Shown here: positions 1-11,084 of the stretch, piece after piece
Position numbering within the stretch: position 1 is the first letter of the stretch
Layout: every line of letters starts with the position of its first letter
NCBI GenBank assembly: GCA_958510875.1
Contig: OY294067.1
Location: 280,693,242-280,757,241 of the forward strand
Source: Endomychus coccineus
Taxonomy: Eukaryota; Arthropoda; Insecta; Coleoptera; Endomychidae
DNA: 64,000 bases
Reading direction: 5' to 3'
The notes under the pieces: model-generated
Told to the model about the DNA's origin: nothing
What the model saw: only the letters and a program-made list of their open reading frames with translations
Database searches by the model: none
Made by a program: the position numbers and the translations under genes

Positions 1-255
1 TTATCTTAACCATTAGCAAAACTTAAAAACTTCTAGCTCAATATTAGTCTATTTAGATATGTCCAATGTGTTTTCAAAAAATTCTTACGGTTGGAAAAAC
101 ACGACGACAAAAAATGTTCGAAAATGAATGACAAACACAATAAACGGCATTAAATCGGAAATATTCGGCAATAGATCGAGAATAAACGGCAATTATTGCA
201 GTGAGTAGTACCTTTGTTTGTTTTTATTTGGGCGTTTTACATTCAAGAAAGTTAC

Positions 256-761
256 CTTTGATCCCAAGCTTGCTGCGAACAAGGTCTCCAACTCGTCTGC
301 CCCACCGTCATGTTGTCCAATTTGAGAACAGCCATAATTTCCTCGCTAACCTCTTCTTTAACTGCATAACTCTTCGACGAACTTCTGCCGCTCGCCCCTT
401 TGCGAAAGAATATCAAATCCATCGGACTTGAACTTCCATCGACTTCTTTTCTAGATCGTCCAGGTACGTCCTCTAAAAGATCTTGACAACCCATTAGACG
501 GACTTCCAAGACACCAGTCACCGCGGCACATCGGTTAAATATAGAAGACGATATAGGCATTTTGTTACCACCGGGACATTCTTTGAACGGTTGAAGACTG
601 GTGTAATGAACTGATAAAGGACTAAACGTTTGAGCATTGGCTAATTCTTCTTTGAGCTGAAGGGCTATCGGTGAATCGCAAGGTAGTTCTGCCCTCCTGA
701 GCTCTAGAGATTTCCTTAACAAATCTAATTTCATGCTACTTGCTCGTAAGCTATCTTGAGC
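256..761 (-). CDS. Pkn: Pkn exon 5: end of HR1c, linker and start of C2-like domain
   Basis: Fifth coding exon seen (506 nt, phase 0 in, phase 2 out). The acceptor TTTTTTCAG is at 762-770 and the donor AG|GTAACT follows base 256. It finishes HR1c (MKLDLLRKSLELRRAELP), passes a linker with GGNKMPISSSIF, then enters the C2-like domain: VTGVLEVRLMGCQDLLEDVPGRSR is diagnostic of PKN, and VLKLDNMTVGQTSWRP is the next C2 strand. The exon ends inside WDQR. The rest of C2, the autoinhibitory region and the kinase domain are beyond base 1. The five exons give 439 codons plus 2 nt in one open frame. Confidence 0.95.
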
Positions 762-1427
762 CTGAAAAAATATTGAAAATAATGGTATTTATATGCACCA
801 CAGTTATATTAGCCCGAAAAGGCCGTATCATCACAATTATCATTATCTTATTAGTTTGGTGAGAGAAATAAAATCTTAATGTTAATTACAAGCAAGTTTG
901 CCAAAATGCATACAGATTCTAGAGATTTGAACATATATACGCAACCATTGTACCTGTGGTTTTGTATTTAGAGCATTTTAGACGATCGTAGAGACTTCCC
1001 TAATAGCAATTTGTTTCAATAAACTATTCATAACATGAATATTACCCTGACTATAATAGATTCCTATAAACCTATCTATAAGTATCTTGATTCCAGTTTT
1101 CCGTAAGCAAGCTTGCAGATTTTTACAAAACCTAGCTATAGTGAAAGGAATTGGTCTCCTTTAGTTTTGTTCAATTACTGAGATTACATTATCTCTTATC
1201 ACATTATCCGCGCAAAAATAGTTGGAACTTAAAACTTCAAATTTGTTTTGCAGTAAAATTCAAATTAGCATATATTTACACATTTTACAACCATTTTTAT
1301 ATGGGCACGTTCCAATAGTGACAGTAGTCAGCTAAATAACAATAGCCAGACATCTTCTCCTGTCTTTGCGACCTTTGCATTTGAACGTCACAGAGAGAAT
1401 CAATTTTCAGTCAACAGGGTTTTGATG
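762..1427. other. Pkn intron, nothing recognised
   Basis: AT-rich intron sequence. No coding signal, repeat pairing or motif was recognised before the GC-rich patch at 1420. Confidence 0.6.
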
Positions 1428-1455
1428 CACGTGTTCGGCCGGTTGCCATGGTAAC
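1428..1455. promoter_or_regulatory. E-box and X-box-like (RFX) motif in a local GC-rich patch
   Basis: CACGTG at 1428-1433 is followed by GTTGCCATGGTAAC at 1442-1455, a near-perfect palindromic match to the X-box bound by RFX factors (GTTGCC-AT-GG-YAAC). The surrounding 1420-1480 is clearly richer in G, C and CpG than its neighbours. On the + strand a GTAAGG splice-donor-like site follows at about 1518. It may be an internal promoter or enhancer in the Pkn intron; no coding exon next to it was found. Confidence 0.4.
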
Positions 1456-2269
1456 GGCGCCTGGGCTTATACTGTGGCCATACTCCCACAACAGCTGTAC
1501 ATCGAAATGAACCAGCGGTAAGGAATGATTCAATACGAGTGGGAGTGAGAAAGACGAGGATGGATGAGCCGCACGGTATTTGTCTATTATTGTCTCACTC
1601 TGTGCCGGTGTATCTAGTATGTTTATTGGTATTACAGCTGCCGCTATCGAGTTTTGCTGTTTAATCCTACATTTGTTTGCCGTATATAATTATTGGTACA
1701 AAATCGAGAGTGTGGAATACAAGTGGTTTTTGTAACTTTGGCAATGTAAGTCGATGATTTAGGTTTTAAACGGTTAAAGTCAAATATTCATTCAGGATGC
1801 TTCAAGAGATAATAGCACGATTTGTTCGAAAAAATTTATGAAAAAGTGCAGGCGTTTTGTGTAGTTACCTATTCGTACGACACAAGCATTATCCTTTCGA
1901 AGACATCGTGAAGATCTGTTCACCAATAATCGCGGGAATTTTAATGAACTTTTGGATACTTTTGTATCCATTCTGAAACGGTAAATACTTACTAAGTAGG
2001 TAACTGTATAACAATCAACATTGCTCTCGTTATCTGTAACTCTGTATCTCCATTTGTGATGTAGTTTTTTGTTTTATTTGCCACTAAAAAGTATTGCATA
2101 AAGTTGATTACTTTTTTTTAATATTTTTTTGTTGTGAAAAACCTCGCAAATAAACCGAGGAAAAATCCAAAAATATATATAAGAAATCAAATTCTCTTTC
2201 GTCGAGATTGCTTCAACTGTTCTTGAAACCACGAAACCACTGCCGGGTTCTAAATCTAAGCTATAGCTA
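1456..2269. other. Pkn intron, promoter-like patch then AT-rich
   Basis: 1456-1640 stays moderately GC-rich with a GTAAGG donor-like site near 1518; the remainder to the mariner is AT-rich without recognised features. Confidence 0.5.
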
Positions 2270-3358
2270 CGGGGGTAAGGTGAAAAGTCCCTGCGAAATG
2301 AAACAAGAAATGATCTCGTTGTAGCCCGATACACTTCGTCCAAACGTTTTTCTAATTTTTCGATCCCTTCCAAATAATACGATTTCGGCAATCCTTCACA
2401 TAGGCGTTTGTTTCAGCGATGATTTAATCGTTGGAGTCAAATTGGAAATAAATAAAAATCACAGGGGTGCAAATCTGGAGAATATGGTGGATGACGAACC
2501 AATTCATAGAACTTTTTTCTTTGCCAAATGCTTTCGCTTCAAATTGGAGTCAAATCGATCCAACAACAGTGCATAATATACGTCGATCATCGTTTTGCCC
2601 TTTTCAAGATAATCGATATGGACACCGTGTGTATCCCAAAAAAAAATGTCGCCATGAATTTGTTGGCCGATAAACCCACTTTGGCCTTTTTCGACTTCGA
2701 TTCGTCAGGACAAGTCCACTGTTTCGACTTTTCTTTGGTCTCTGGTATGTTGGGATGGATCCTTGTTTCGTGCGCGGTTACGAAACGGCGCAAAAAGTAC
2801 TTTTTACCGCGCTTGAACATCGCCAAGCACGGCACACATCTGACAGATAACTTTCTCATATTTAAAAATGTATGCAAAATGTTCCGTACTCGTTCGTTGA
2901 GATGCCCATAGGCTCAGCAATCTCGTGCACTTTAACTCGCCGATCGTCCAATATCATACCATGGATTTTATCGACGATTTCTGGTGTTGTAACCTCAATT
3001 GGACGACCAGAACGTTCGGCGCCCATTGTACTACCACAACGAAAATCAGTAAACCACTTGTTCCAATCGATGGTGAAGAGTCCTCATAATCTTCAACAAG
3101 CGATGCTCTGATTTGCGTAATGTTTTTTCCACGTATGAAATAATGTTCAATCAAGACGCAAAATTCACTTTTTTCCAGGTTTACAAAAATCTTCAAGGTT
3201 GCTAGCTTTCGATGGGTGTCAAAACAAAACTGAATGACATTTCAGTCTGAAAATTTGAATGCGTTGTAGTTAAAGATGGTATATCACAAATGTCGCAAGG
3301 AATTTTCGATTGTGGCGCCATCTGTTTTATTTTTCAGGGACCTTACACCTTGCCCCCG
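2270..3358 (-). mobile_element. mariner transposon relic 1 (1089 bp, TA target site)
   Basis: Terminal inverted repeats of about 24 bp match at 21 of 24 positions (CGGGGGTAAGGTGAAAAGTC at the left, reverse complement at the right ending 3358), each flanked by TA. The minus strand between them encodes scattered pieces of a mariner DD34D transposase: an N-terminal HTH region near 3190-3100 (EKSEFCVLIEHYFIRGKNIT), a core piece near 2830-2640 (ETRIHPNIPETKEKSKQWT) and the C-terminal LEGIEKLEKRL near 2390-2300. Frameshifts and stops separate them, so it is inactive. Confidence 0.85.
2587..3196 (-). pseudogene. mariner transposase pseudogene (relic 1)
   Basis: The reading frame begins near 3196 (start-proximal residues LEKSEFCVLIEHYFIRGKN), shifts near 3080, and resumes in other frames through the GRPVEV-like region (read as NVLVVQLRL) to the catalytic-core piece with ETRIHPNIPE and SKQWT. 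The first catalytic Asp expected just before ETRIH is not in the same open frame. At least three frame disruptions are visible. It sits wholly inside the TIR-bounded element. Confidence 0.8.
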
Positions 3359-4797
3359 TATCAGATTGTGCAAATTATGGAAACAGTTTTTTATGATTCA
3401 GTTTTGAGTGTAATTTATACTCCCAAGTAAGATTTAACAGAAAAATATCGAAAGAAATGTAGAAACAAAACCATTGGGGAGGGATGGTGGTACGTGATAT
3501 CATCTCTCCCAAATAACATATTAAAACGTGTGAACAATGAATACTTACCAGAATTATTACGTTATGAATAATTTTAAACAGAGGCGAAAAACGAATGAAA
3601 GCAGAATATGTAATATACTTTATTTTGGGAATATACAATGCATTATGAATTATTAATATGTATTAAGACAAGCAAATTTGATTTCAATAATTAGAGATGC
3701 CTCAACATTGATCAAATAATATTGAAACATAATTTATGTGAAATGAACCAGGTTGTAGGCATAAGATGTATTTCGTCTGCGGCAGCACTTCACAGTGCTC
3801 TTCCAAGATGTAGGTAGCTGTAGGGGTAATTCCTAATATTAGAATTTGTAACATTTTTGGTCTAATCAAAATAAATACAGACGTAGCTTCAGAGGTGATT
3901 ACTTACCCTTAGAGTTTCAAGCATTCTTTGAACAATCGAAATGAATTTATTATCAAAAGAAAGATAAAATATTGATTGCGGTAATGTTTTTTTGAACTTA
4001 TTTGTTCAACCACCCAAAATATGGCCTCAAAATAACTGCATATTTGTGTTTTTTTTTCAACTTTTACCCTTAACAGCGTCCTAAATATTATCGCGCTCAT
4101 GGACTCAATTATTTTTCATGGAGAATCCATTTGTGATTATAAAAAAGGAGTCCCCATTCTCTTCCATCTTAGGGGGTGTGTATGGAGTGTGATTTTAACG
4201 AGGTTGATATACTCTCTCGGCAATAACGTTTATTATTATTTATCACTCCTGAATATCAAACAGTTATCCTTACTTCAGATAATACTTCAGATTATATCAA
4301 AAAAAAAATATGGGCGCCATATTAAATGTTGTTACTGTTCAAAAGCAGTTATTTTTAACGTTTACTTGAAGAAAACCATCAGACATTACCTAATCCCAAG
4401 TACATACATATAGCAAATTTTCAAGAAATTGTGACATCAATACATACTCCAATTTTGAAAAATTTTGAATTATCACTTCTGATGAAGTTAGTGAAGGAGC
4501 AGAATCTAATTTTTAGTGCATTAAAATTTATAAATATAAAGTTACCATGAATCCAAAGAAGTAAAACTAACAAATGAACAACATATTTTTACTTGCCTTC
4601 CATATGAGAAAGTTCAAGGGTTAAATTGGTAGTGGTTTTTTCATTTTTATAATCCTAACCAAGATTATTTCGGAATTCCGATTTGTGCGGATTATGCCTT
4701 CATATAATATGGGGATACTCAATCTTTCACTACATCTCCATGCACATTATTATAAACCATTATAAAAATACAAAATAGAGTCACTTAATATTACTAG
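3359..4797. other. AT-rich intron / 3' flank of nested gene
   Basis: No gene. Downstream flank of the nested gene's stop at 4798; a polyadenylation-type AATAAA is not obvious close to the stop (TATAAAAATAC near 4760 on the + strand). Confidence 0.5.
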
Positions 4798-6204
4798 TCA
4801 CTTATTATCAGGTTTAGATTTAACATGTTCGTGCCAGTTTGGAAGTTGAAAAGGAGGATCGCCAACAGATCGGGTTCTTGTTCGAAATCCACCCTCTGAG
4901 TAATATTGTCGGCAATGATCGCACAAGCAATCTGGGTTTTTCACCGGACCTACATGATGACCAGGCTTTCGAAATACATTCACGATAGTCCCAAACCTTT
5001 TGGCAATAGTTCTTTGTTCGGTATACAATCCTGGATGAATTGTGAAAGGGGACCGTAAAGTTGGGTCCAACTTCAATCTTTGTAAAAAGTGTATGGTACT
5101 TGGAGATCTACGCGAAGGCGAATCACTCAAGCTGCCTTGATCAGCTCCAACTTTAAGTTCACTTCTAGAAGTATCTAATATCGGTTCTTCAATTGTTTTA
5201 TCAACCGGTTGTGCGTCTTTCGTATTACGTTTAATCGTAGTGTTCCTTTCCAGTTTTGCATCATCCTTGACGAAAGTCCACCCTTTCCCGGAATCTGCAC
5301 TGTCGTCTGAATCCGATTCTCTCGATGCGCTCTTATTAAAGTTCATTTTCGATTTCTTATTCAAGTATTCGTGCATTCTCTTTTGCTGAAATAAATGTTT
5401 GCGTTCTCGCTCGGGCGATTTCCACGTAGGTGTCGGTGATGTGGAATGCAAAATTTCTTCCATTTTTTTGATTCGAATTTTATCTTCGGAGTTAGCGTAC
5501 TCGAAACTATCAGATTGTTGCAAACTCGTAACGCTAGGAGCGTCTACAAGAGTTCGTTGTTCGATCTCTGGTGTCTCGTCGATACTCGAGGTTTTGTTGT
5601 ACCCTATTCTAGATCCAAAGTCCCTGCTATCTCTACCAGCCATACTAGATTTACTTTGTAATATCGACTCTACATCTGAGAAGGTATCTTTCCATGATGT
5701 GTTAGCGACGGAGTCGTAATCGTCCGGGACTGCGCAACTGGACATTGAATAATTGGTCCAGGAATACGGTACGCTCGAAATACTTGACGAAAGGTCTCTC
5801 ATCGTAGAGCAAGAGCTTTTTGATGGGTAACAAGTGCTGAAATTATCTTCAATATCAGATTCAGGATTATCTTCTATGCTCTTATTGGTTTCTATATTAG
5901 GTTTACTACCAGATTTCTTCACGGTGAAGGGTATTTCGTTGTCGTCGGCTCGTTTATGTGTTATCCTGACGTCTTGAGATTCGAAAACTGTTTGAGGAGT
6001 AGACGCTGTATCGTTGGTATCCGATAAATTGGGACTTGAAGAATCAGACTCCATGTCAGTACCAGTGCAATATACGTCGATGTGAACTGTTCGAGGTTTT
6101 TTCGTTGTGTCGCTTGATTTTGAATCGGTAACTGATCCTCTTGATTCCATATCGGAAAGCTTTATGGTCCCCATTTTTGGTGATCGCGTTAGTCGTCGTG
6201 GTAT
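4798..6204 (-). CDS. Nested gene, exon 2: acidic/Ser-rich region and conserved-looking C-terminal Cys motif
   Basis: Last exon (468 codons plus stop) of the same nested gene. The acceptor TTATTTCAG precedes base 6204 and joins in phase 0 to the exon ending at 8020, giving GIQKQ|IPRRLTRSP. The combined protein is 797 aa. The N-terminal two thirds are Ser/Asp-rich and probably disordered, with a lysine/glutamate stretch (KSPERERKHLFQQKRMHEYL) that may form a helix. The last about 70 residues look folded: FGTIVNVFRKPGHHVG, then CLCDHC and a Gly/Arg-rich GGFRTRTRSVGDPPF, then NWHEHVK. CxCxxC with nearby histidines could bind metal (inference). The stop TGA is at 4800-4798. I do not know this family. 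Confidence 0.82.
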   Translation of the reverse strand: MPRRLTRSPKMGTIKLSDMESRGSVTDSKSSDTTKKPRTVHIDVYCTGTDMESDSSSPNLSDTNDTASTPQTVFESQDVRITHKRADDNEIPFTVKKSGSKPNIETNKSIEDNPESDIEDNFSTCYPSKSSCSTMRDLSSSISSVPYSWTNYSMSSCAVPDDYDSVANTSWKDTFSDVESILQSKSSMAGRDSRDFGSRIGYNKTSSIDETPEIEQRTLVDAPSVTSLQQSDSFEYANSEDKIRIKKMEEILHSTSPTPTWKSPERERKHLFQQKRMHEYLNKKSKMNFNKSASRESDSDDSADSGKGWTFVKDDAKLERNTTIKRNTKDAQPVDKTIEEPILDTSRSELKVGADQGSLSDSPSRRSPSTIHFLQRLKLDPTLRSPFTIHPGLYTEQRTIAKRFGTIVNVFRKPGHHVGPVKNPDCLCDHCRQYYSEGGFRTRTRSVGDPPFQLPNWHEHVKSKPDNK

Positions 6205-6687
6205 CTGAAATAATATAATCGAATGATTGTAATTCTATACTATAAAATGTAAAAGTTCAATTGAGATGAAAAATATCACATGACGTTTGCCACGGATTAT
6301 ATCAAAGACACACTGATTAATCAGGTAAAAAGATGCTCGTCGGTAGAGAAAGGAATTAAATCGAGAATTTCAGAAGACATTAATGCAATTTGTTCATAAA
6401 TTAGGACAAGAAAAAACTTTGACCAGTTCTTACCGAATTTAAATTATTTGTATAAGTTAAAGTCACTCGGAAAGAATCGCAGTATTAGTATTTATTCAAA
6501 TAGTTAAAACAAAATATGAATAATCAAAGTTAGAAGACCCAGAAATTTGAACTGTCCAATATTTTTTAAATTTTTCTCTGCAAATACTATAAATCAGACA
6601 AAATAACTTAATCTAGGAAAAAATTATATGCAGTTTATAGTGCTTTATAAGTACAAGTTGAAAAAATGACATATAAAGGTATCTATA

Positions 6688-7571
6688 GTCGAGTATATAA
6701 AGCATTCCACATTCCAAACCCGTCGCAGTTGGATGGACTGAGATGCGGTTTTTTGCATTCGATTCAGAAAGTTATTTAGAAAATTTGTCGGGTATTTTTT
6801 TTTTGTATTTTGTATTGCATTTCTACAGCAAAAAAATGCATTTTTCTGAGTGTACTTCTTGAGGTAAATAAAAAAACGTACTCGAATTGGTTTCTCGGGG
6901 ATTTTTGGGGTCGCTGAACACGAATATGCTATCAAGAAGATTCACTGAGGTCCCCTCGGACCTCCCGGGGGTATCCGGGCGTCCTGACGCCCTGGATATC
7001 GTTTAATGTTTGTTAACTGTTCGAGAGGTGATATAAAGGTTGCCAGTGATGATTACGGCGTGAAAAAACTCTTCTGCAATACCTGGTTGTACCCTGAAAC
7101 TGGGTAGCCACGTCATCTTCTAGGAATTTGTTAATGTTTCTTCATAAAATGTAACAAATTCTGGCTCTCGGAGTTTTCAAAGTCGCCGATCACGACTATG
7201 ACACTCACAATGTTCTGAAAATTACCTGGCGGTGTCTCTGGAGCCCTGTGTATCTACGTCATCTTCTAGGAATTTGTTTATTTTTCTTCATAAAAGGTAA
7301 CAAATTCTGGCTCTCGAGGGTTTTCGTCGCCGATCATGATTATGATATACCTTTATATCACCTCTTGATCAGTTAACAAACATTAAACGATATCCACGAG
7401 AAACCAATTCGAGTTCGTTTTTTTATTTACCTCAAGAAGTGCACTCAGAAAAAGGCATTTTTTGGCTGTATAAATGTTCTAAATCACTTTCTGAATCGAA
7501 TGCAAACAACCGCATCTCAATCCATCCAACTGCGCCAAGTTTGGCCTATTTTAGTGCTTTATTTCCTCGAC
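6688..7571. mobile_element. Foldback/miniature element with long inverted arms (884 bp, TA flanks)
   Basis: Ends GTCGAG...CTCGAC flanked by TA at 6686-6687 and 7572-7573. The left arm (6688-6898, then about 6994-7050) pairs with the right arm (about 7330-7571); shared stretches include CGCAGTTGGATGGA and GCATTCGATTCAGAAAGT. The left arm alone carries an extra segment of about 93 bp (about 6900-6992) with two GC-rich hairpins. The centre holds two direct copies of a roughly 95-bp unit (about 7107-7200 and 7254-7345, starting ACGTCATCTTCTAGGAATTTG). No coding capacity is evident. Confidence 0.75.
7107..7345 (+). repeat. Two direct copies of a ~95-bp unit inside the foldback element
   Basis: Copies begin with ACGTCATCTTCTAGGAATTTG and include ACAAATTCTGGCTCTCG and a GTCGCCGATCA motif. 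They are about 147 bp apart. The GTCGC-NGATCACGA motif recurs at about 6910 and 15855, so it is part of a wider repeat family in this genome. Confidence 0.65.
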
Positions 7572-8019
7572 TACTAGTATTGTTCATAATTTAACAACTG
7601 ATAACTTTTTTTTTCTTCCAATTTTTCAAGACATTCTATCCTGGCATAACATATGTAAAAAATTTGTCATCAATAACTAATTATCACTTGCATAGTTTAG
7701 TTTATTCCGATCTTAATTCTTCCCTTACTAAATTATTTTCATTCTAGTACTAGGTTCGACCTTTTGAATACAAAGTCAACAATAAATACGTACTATCGAC
7801 AATAGAATAAAAATTGGACACGTGTCGATAGAAATTCAAGGTCTTTAGAGTTACCGACATTTGTAAGTCAACTTATGTCTACAGAATCCTATTTCATTTA
7901 TATTGTCCCTAATGTATATAAGAGATAATACCAAAGGATAAAATGATAAAAATTATTTTTTTAATTTGAGATGCAAGCTTTTGGAAGTTAACGAATATAA
8001 AAACTAAGTTATTAATTAC

Positions 8020-9006
8020 CTGCTTTTGTATTCCTTCCAGACTGTCAGGTGTAAATGAAGATGGCGACTGCGACCGCTGATAAATGGGTTCGGTCCTTCG
8101 ACGATTATAAGCAGCTTTCCGACGAATGGCTTTATCTTTTTTATCCGGTTTTTGTAACACAATAGTCCCATCGCCCATTTTCTCCAAAGAGTTCACTCTC
8201 GAAAATGGCGATGTACATTTATCTACCATTTCGAACGTTTGAACACTGGCGTCTTTCCGATTTTCCCATTCTCTGCTCAATGCGGTTTTCGTACGATCCG
8301 GATAACAGTCGGGTTGCGATGGTTTAGACGCGCTGGTATTGCTACTAAGACATTCCTCGCAAGCTTCCATAACGGGAGAAAATCCAGAATAATCATCGGT
8401 GGGATGTAAGTGATGGCACCATGGATCTCCGCAACCATAAAATTTGCTCTTATGTTCGGAACACGAAGAAGGGGTTTGACATCGCAAACTCTGTGTCCTA
8501 CCACAATGCGAATGGTTCTTACTATCGCATTTATTCTCTCCAGGAGCGTTCGTAGAAAGAACGATGTTGCAAGTACTTCGGCATTTTCTATTACAGGGTT
8601 GTGGGGGTAATAAACTACCACTTGCCAATGAATTAGGAGACAGTAGATCGCTGCCGTATCCTGAAGACTCCGGAACGCCCAGTCCTTTGCTAGAAGTGGT
8701 AGTCGATAAAGGAAAATTAGAAGGTCTCCTAGGTGGGGTAGAAGTAAAAAGCAAGTTGCCCTTCTGAAACCCCGAATGCCGTGGGATCTCACTGAAGACA
8801 GACCGAGTGCTAGTCGTTTCCGAATTACTGGATCTCCCATTGTTGTTATTACCTTGAGAATTCCACGAGTAGGTCATTCGAACACTGTTATCGGTTTGTT
8901 CTGTGTGCGTTTGGGCAACATTATCTGGGTCACCTATTCCAGGGTGCGATATCGTGAATTCCGCATGAACGGACCACTGTTGTGGAGGATCCGTTCGTCC
9001 AAACAT
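8020..9006 (-). CDS. Nested gene, exon 1: unrecognised low-complexity protein with Cys-rich patches
   Basis: First recognised exon (329 codons) of a gene lying inside a Pkn intron on the same strand. The ATG at 9006 is preceded by an in-frame stop 21-19 bases upstream (TGA), so either this is the true start or an upstream non-coding exon exists. The reading frame ends at CAG|GTAATT, phase 0. The product starts MFGRTDPPQQWSVHAEFTIS, then is Ser/Thr/Pro-rich and probably disordered. Cysteine-rich patches occur at CNRKCRSTC, in a C/H-rich stretch ending GCGDPWCHHLHP, and at CEEC. The C-terminus of the exon is basic (KKDKAIRRKAAYNRRRTEP). I do not recognise the family and assign no function. Codon usage and length in AT-rich DNA argue strongly that it is real. 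Confidence 0.8.
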
Positions 9007-10067
9007 TTGAAAACGACGACGATATCATTCAATATACGGAAGATTCTGTTATAATGGTGTTTTCTCAGAAGATTGTAGCAGGTTATGTGTTGATGAAGTA
9101 TTTTCTATCTTCAACTCCATATTAGTTTGTAGACACATGGCAACAACCAAACGTTTCGCGGAGCACAATAATATATGTAGGAATTGGCACAAAGTCGAAT
9201 ATATAAATTTTGTCGAATAAACGGGGATCTACTAAAGCTCCATCAAATCAGAACCAGCACACCAAGGCGACACAATACACTGAATATACGCAAAATTTAG
9301 ACCGTTCATTCGAGCAACACTTTCAGGTTTCGACGCGCGAGATAATCAAAATAAAACAGTTGCTTGTTACGTCATTATTACAAGGAGCGATCTAAATTTA
9401 GACAAGAGAATTCCGATGTGGAAAACACTGGTTCATACACCTGTAGCTTTCTGGTTTATCTATCATACCGAAATAATACGGAACACCATATGTATAACAA
9501 TGAATAAAAATGTTCTTTTCTCCATCACAAAAATATTCACCCAAATATACTTTATTAATTTTGTTCGCGATAGAGTACGTGATGCTATAACATCAGACAT
9601 ACAATGTCACTATTTATTTGCATCAGATTGCCTTCAATCGGAATTAGATGACTTGCTCTGCATTTTGAATGTCGGTCAGCGACATCTGCGCTACGGTCGA
9701 GCTTAAACTGACCCGAGTAAACACTGAACTTGTTCGAATATATTTGGCAGCGATTTCGAAGTATTTTTACGTGTTTCTATCATTTTATATCTTTGGCAAG
9801 TAGAATGTTTAGCCAGGTGAAAAAACAATATGAACCGTTGTTATCCATGGAGACATCACCTACACCAGTATTTCTTAAATGTGTCAATTTATATATTAAT
9901 TCATGCAAACATCGCGTACCGAATAAGCGTTTCATTAAGCCAATATCTTGCTGTAATCTGTAGCAACTCTGTATAGTGACTGTAGCTAAACCATAATGCA
10001 TGTTGCATCCGAATAGGTAAGCATAAAATAACCTGAAGATGGTATAAGAACTAAAAGCTGGACGCAC
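9007..10067. other. Upstream flank of nested gene
   Basis: Should hold the nested gene's promoter and 5'UTR. I see short open frames on both strands but no convincing exon or core promoter. Confidence 0.45.
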
Positions 10068-10240
10068 TGCCAGAGATTACCTTCTCTGGCAAGGTTCTAC
10101 AACTCAAAGGGTTGGTGAAGTTTCTGGGAGGAATGCTAGACTCTAAACTGACCTGGTGCGAACACCTCGAATATCGAGCGAAGAAGGCCTCTGCGTCCTT
10201 TTGGGCGTACACGCTTTATTAAAAGTGAAAATGAGGTCCC
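10068..10240 (+). pseudogene. LINE A fragment, copy 1 (between RT and RNase H)
   Basis: A degraded + strand reading frame contains GLVKFLGGMLDSKLTWCEHLEYRAKKASASFWAY, the 'KFLGVxLDxKLTWxxHL' segment that follows the RT domain in I/Jockey-type LINEs. It breaks off after about 57 codons and resumes at about 11090. Between them lies an inverted fragment of another LINE. Confidence 0.7.
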
Positions 10241-10583
10241 ACATCCACCCATCCCAAGAAGGTGAGAGATGCCTCTATTTTAAAGTTAAAGCCACATTAC
10301 GAAGCAAATTGAAATTAAAGAGCTGTATTCAAGTGGTTGGAGCTCATTAACCTGACAATTACAATCGGAGGTACCTAAGACCTAACCCTCCTACTCCTTG
10401 TGCTATGAGTTTAAAGTCGTGTCAGAAATAACATATAACATATATAAAATAAATCAGACGAGAACACCCTTCTAGACAGACACAAAGACGTTCACAAACA
10501 TTTAGTCGTGCGCACTCTGCTGGTAGTCGCAACAGACCGTAAGGCTAAGATAGAGATGCAACACAACAAGAGAATGCTGGATT

Positions 10584-11075
10584 TTACGGTGGTACAAGGG
10601 CACCGACGAGCTCCTGATATTCTCCGATATGCTCTACTAGGCGAGGTAGGTTCTGCTTACGATTGGGGAGCCAACCAAGTGCGTTAACAAGTTCCACTCT
10701 GACAACATCGAAAGTACGACAAGAGAGTAACCTGTGGAGAGGGTCATCGAAGACTTGGCACCCCACACAAAGGCCATCCCGGGACTTTCCGATCCTGAAG
10801 AGGTGGCTTCCAAAGTTGCCATGTCCACTTAAGGGGTGGTACAACGCACGGTTTTCGCGTGTAGGCAACGGGACAGCGATTTGAAGCCACTCCTCAATGT
10901 CAGGGATGAACGTGAATGTCACCCTGCCCTTCGCGGAGTTGCCCCAAAGAACTTGCCAGTGTGTGAGAGTGAGGGCCCGGAGATGACGAGTGAATGTCGA
11001 CCAGAACCTGAACTCTGCCAGAGACAGTGGGTTTCCAATGTGAGAACAAGTCCCAAACCTCTTAGTCGATGCCAT
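10584..11075 (-). pseudogene. R1-like LINE C-terminus, inverted fragment
   Basis: An open frame of 163 codons on the minus strand matches the C-terminal region of R1-type non-LTR retrotransposons: WQVLWGNSAKGRVTFTFIPD, then GHGNFGSHLFRIG, then the CCHC-like CVGCQVFDDPLHRLLSC. It lies between two same-strand segments of LINE A, so it either inserted into that element or arrived by rearrangement. No 5' RT domain accompanies it. Confidence 0.75.
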
Positions 11076-11084
11076 AGAGTAGAT

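Larger units (their letters stand above)
6205..8019 (-). other. Intron of the nested gene
   Basis: A 1.8 kb GT-AG intron between the two nested-gene exons (donor GTAATTAATA, acceptor ATTATTTCAG). It contains the 884-bp foldback element at 6688-7571. The remaining flanks (6205-6687 and 7574-8019) are AT-rich and show nothing I can identify. Confidence 0.7.

Noticed and set aside
4478..4500. CTGATGA at about 4479 on the + strand
   Set aside because: Not followed by a stem and GAAA.
8277..8840. 187-codon minus-strand open frame in another phase over the nested gene's exon 1
   Set aside because: Shadow frame; the 329-codon exon has splice support.
9730..10067. Overlapping open frames of 77 and 95 codons
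   Set aside because: No recognisable protein; consistent with chance.
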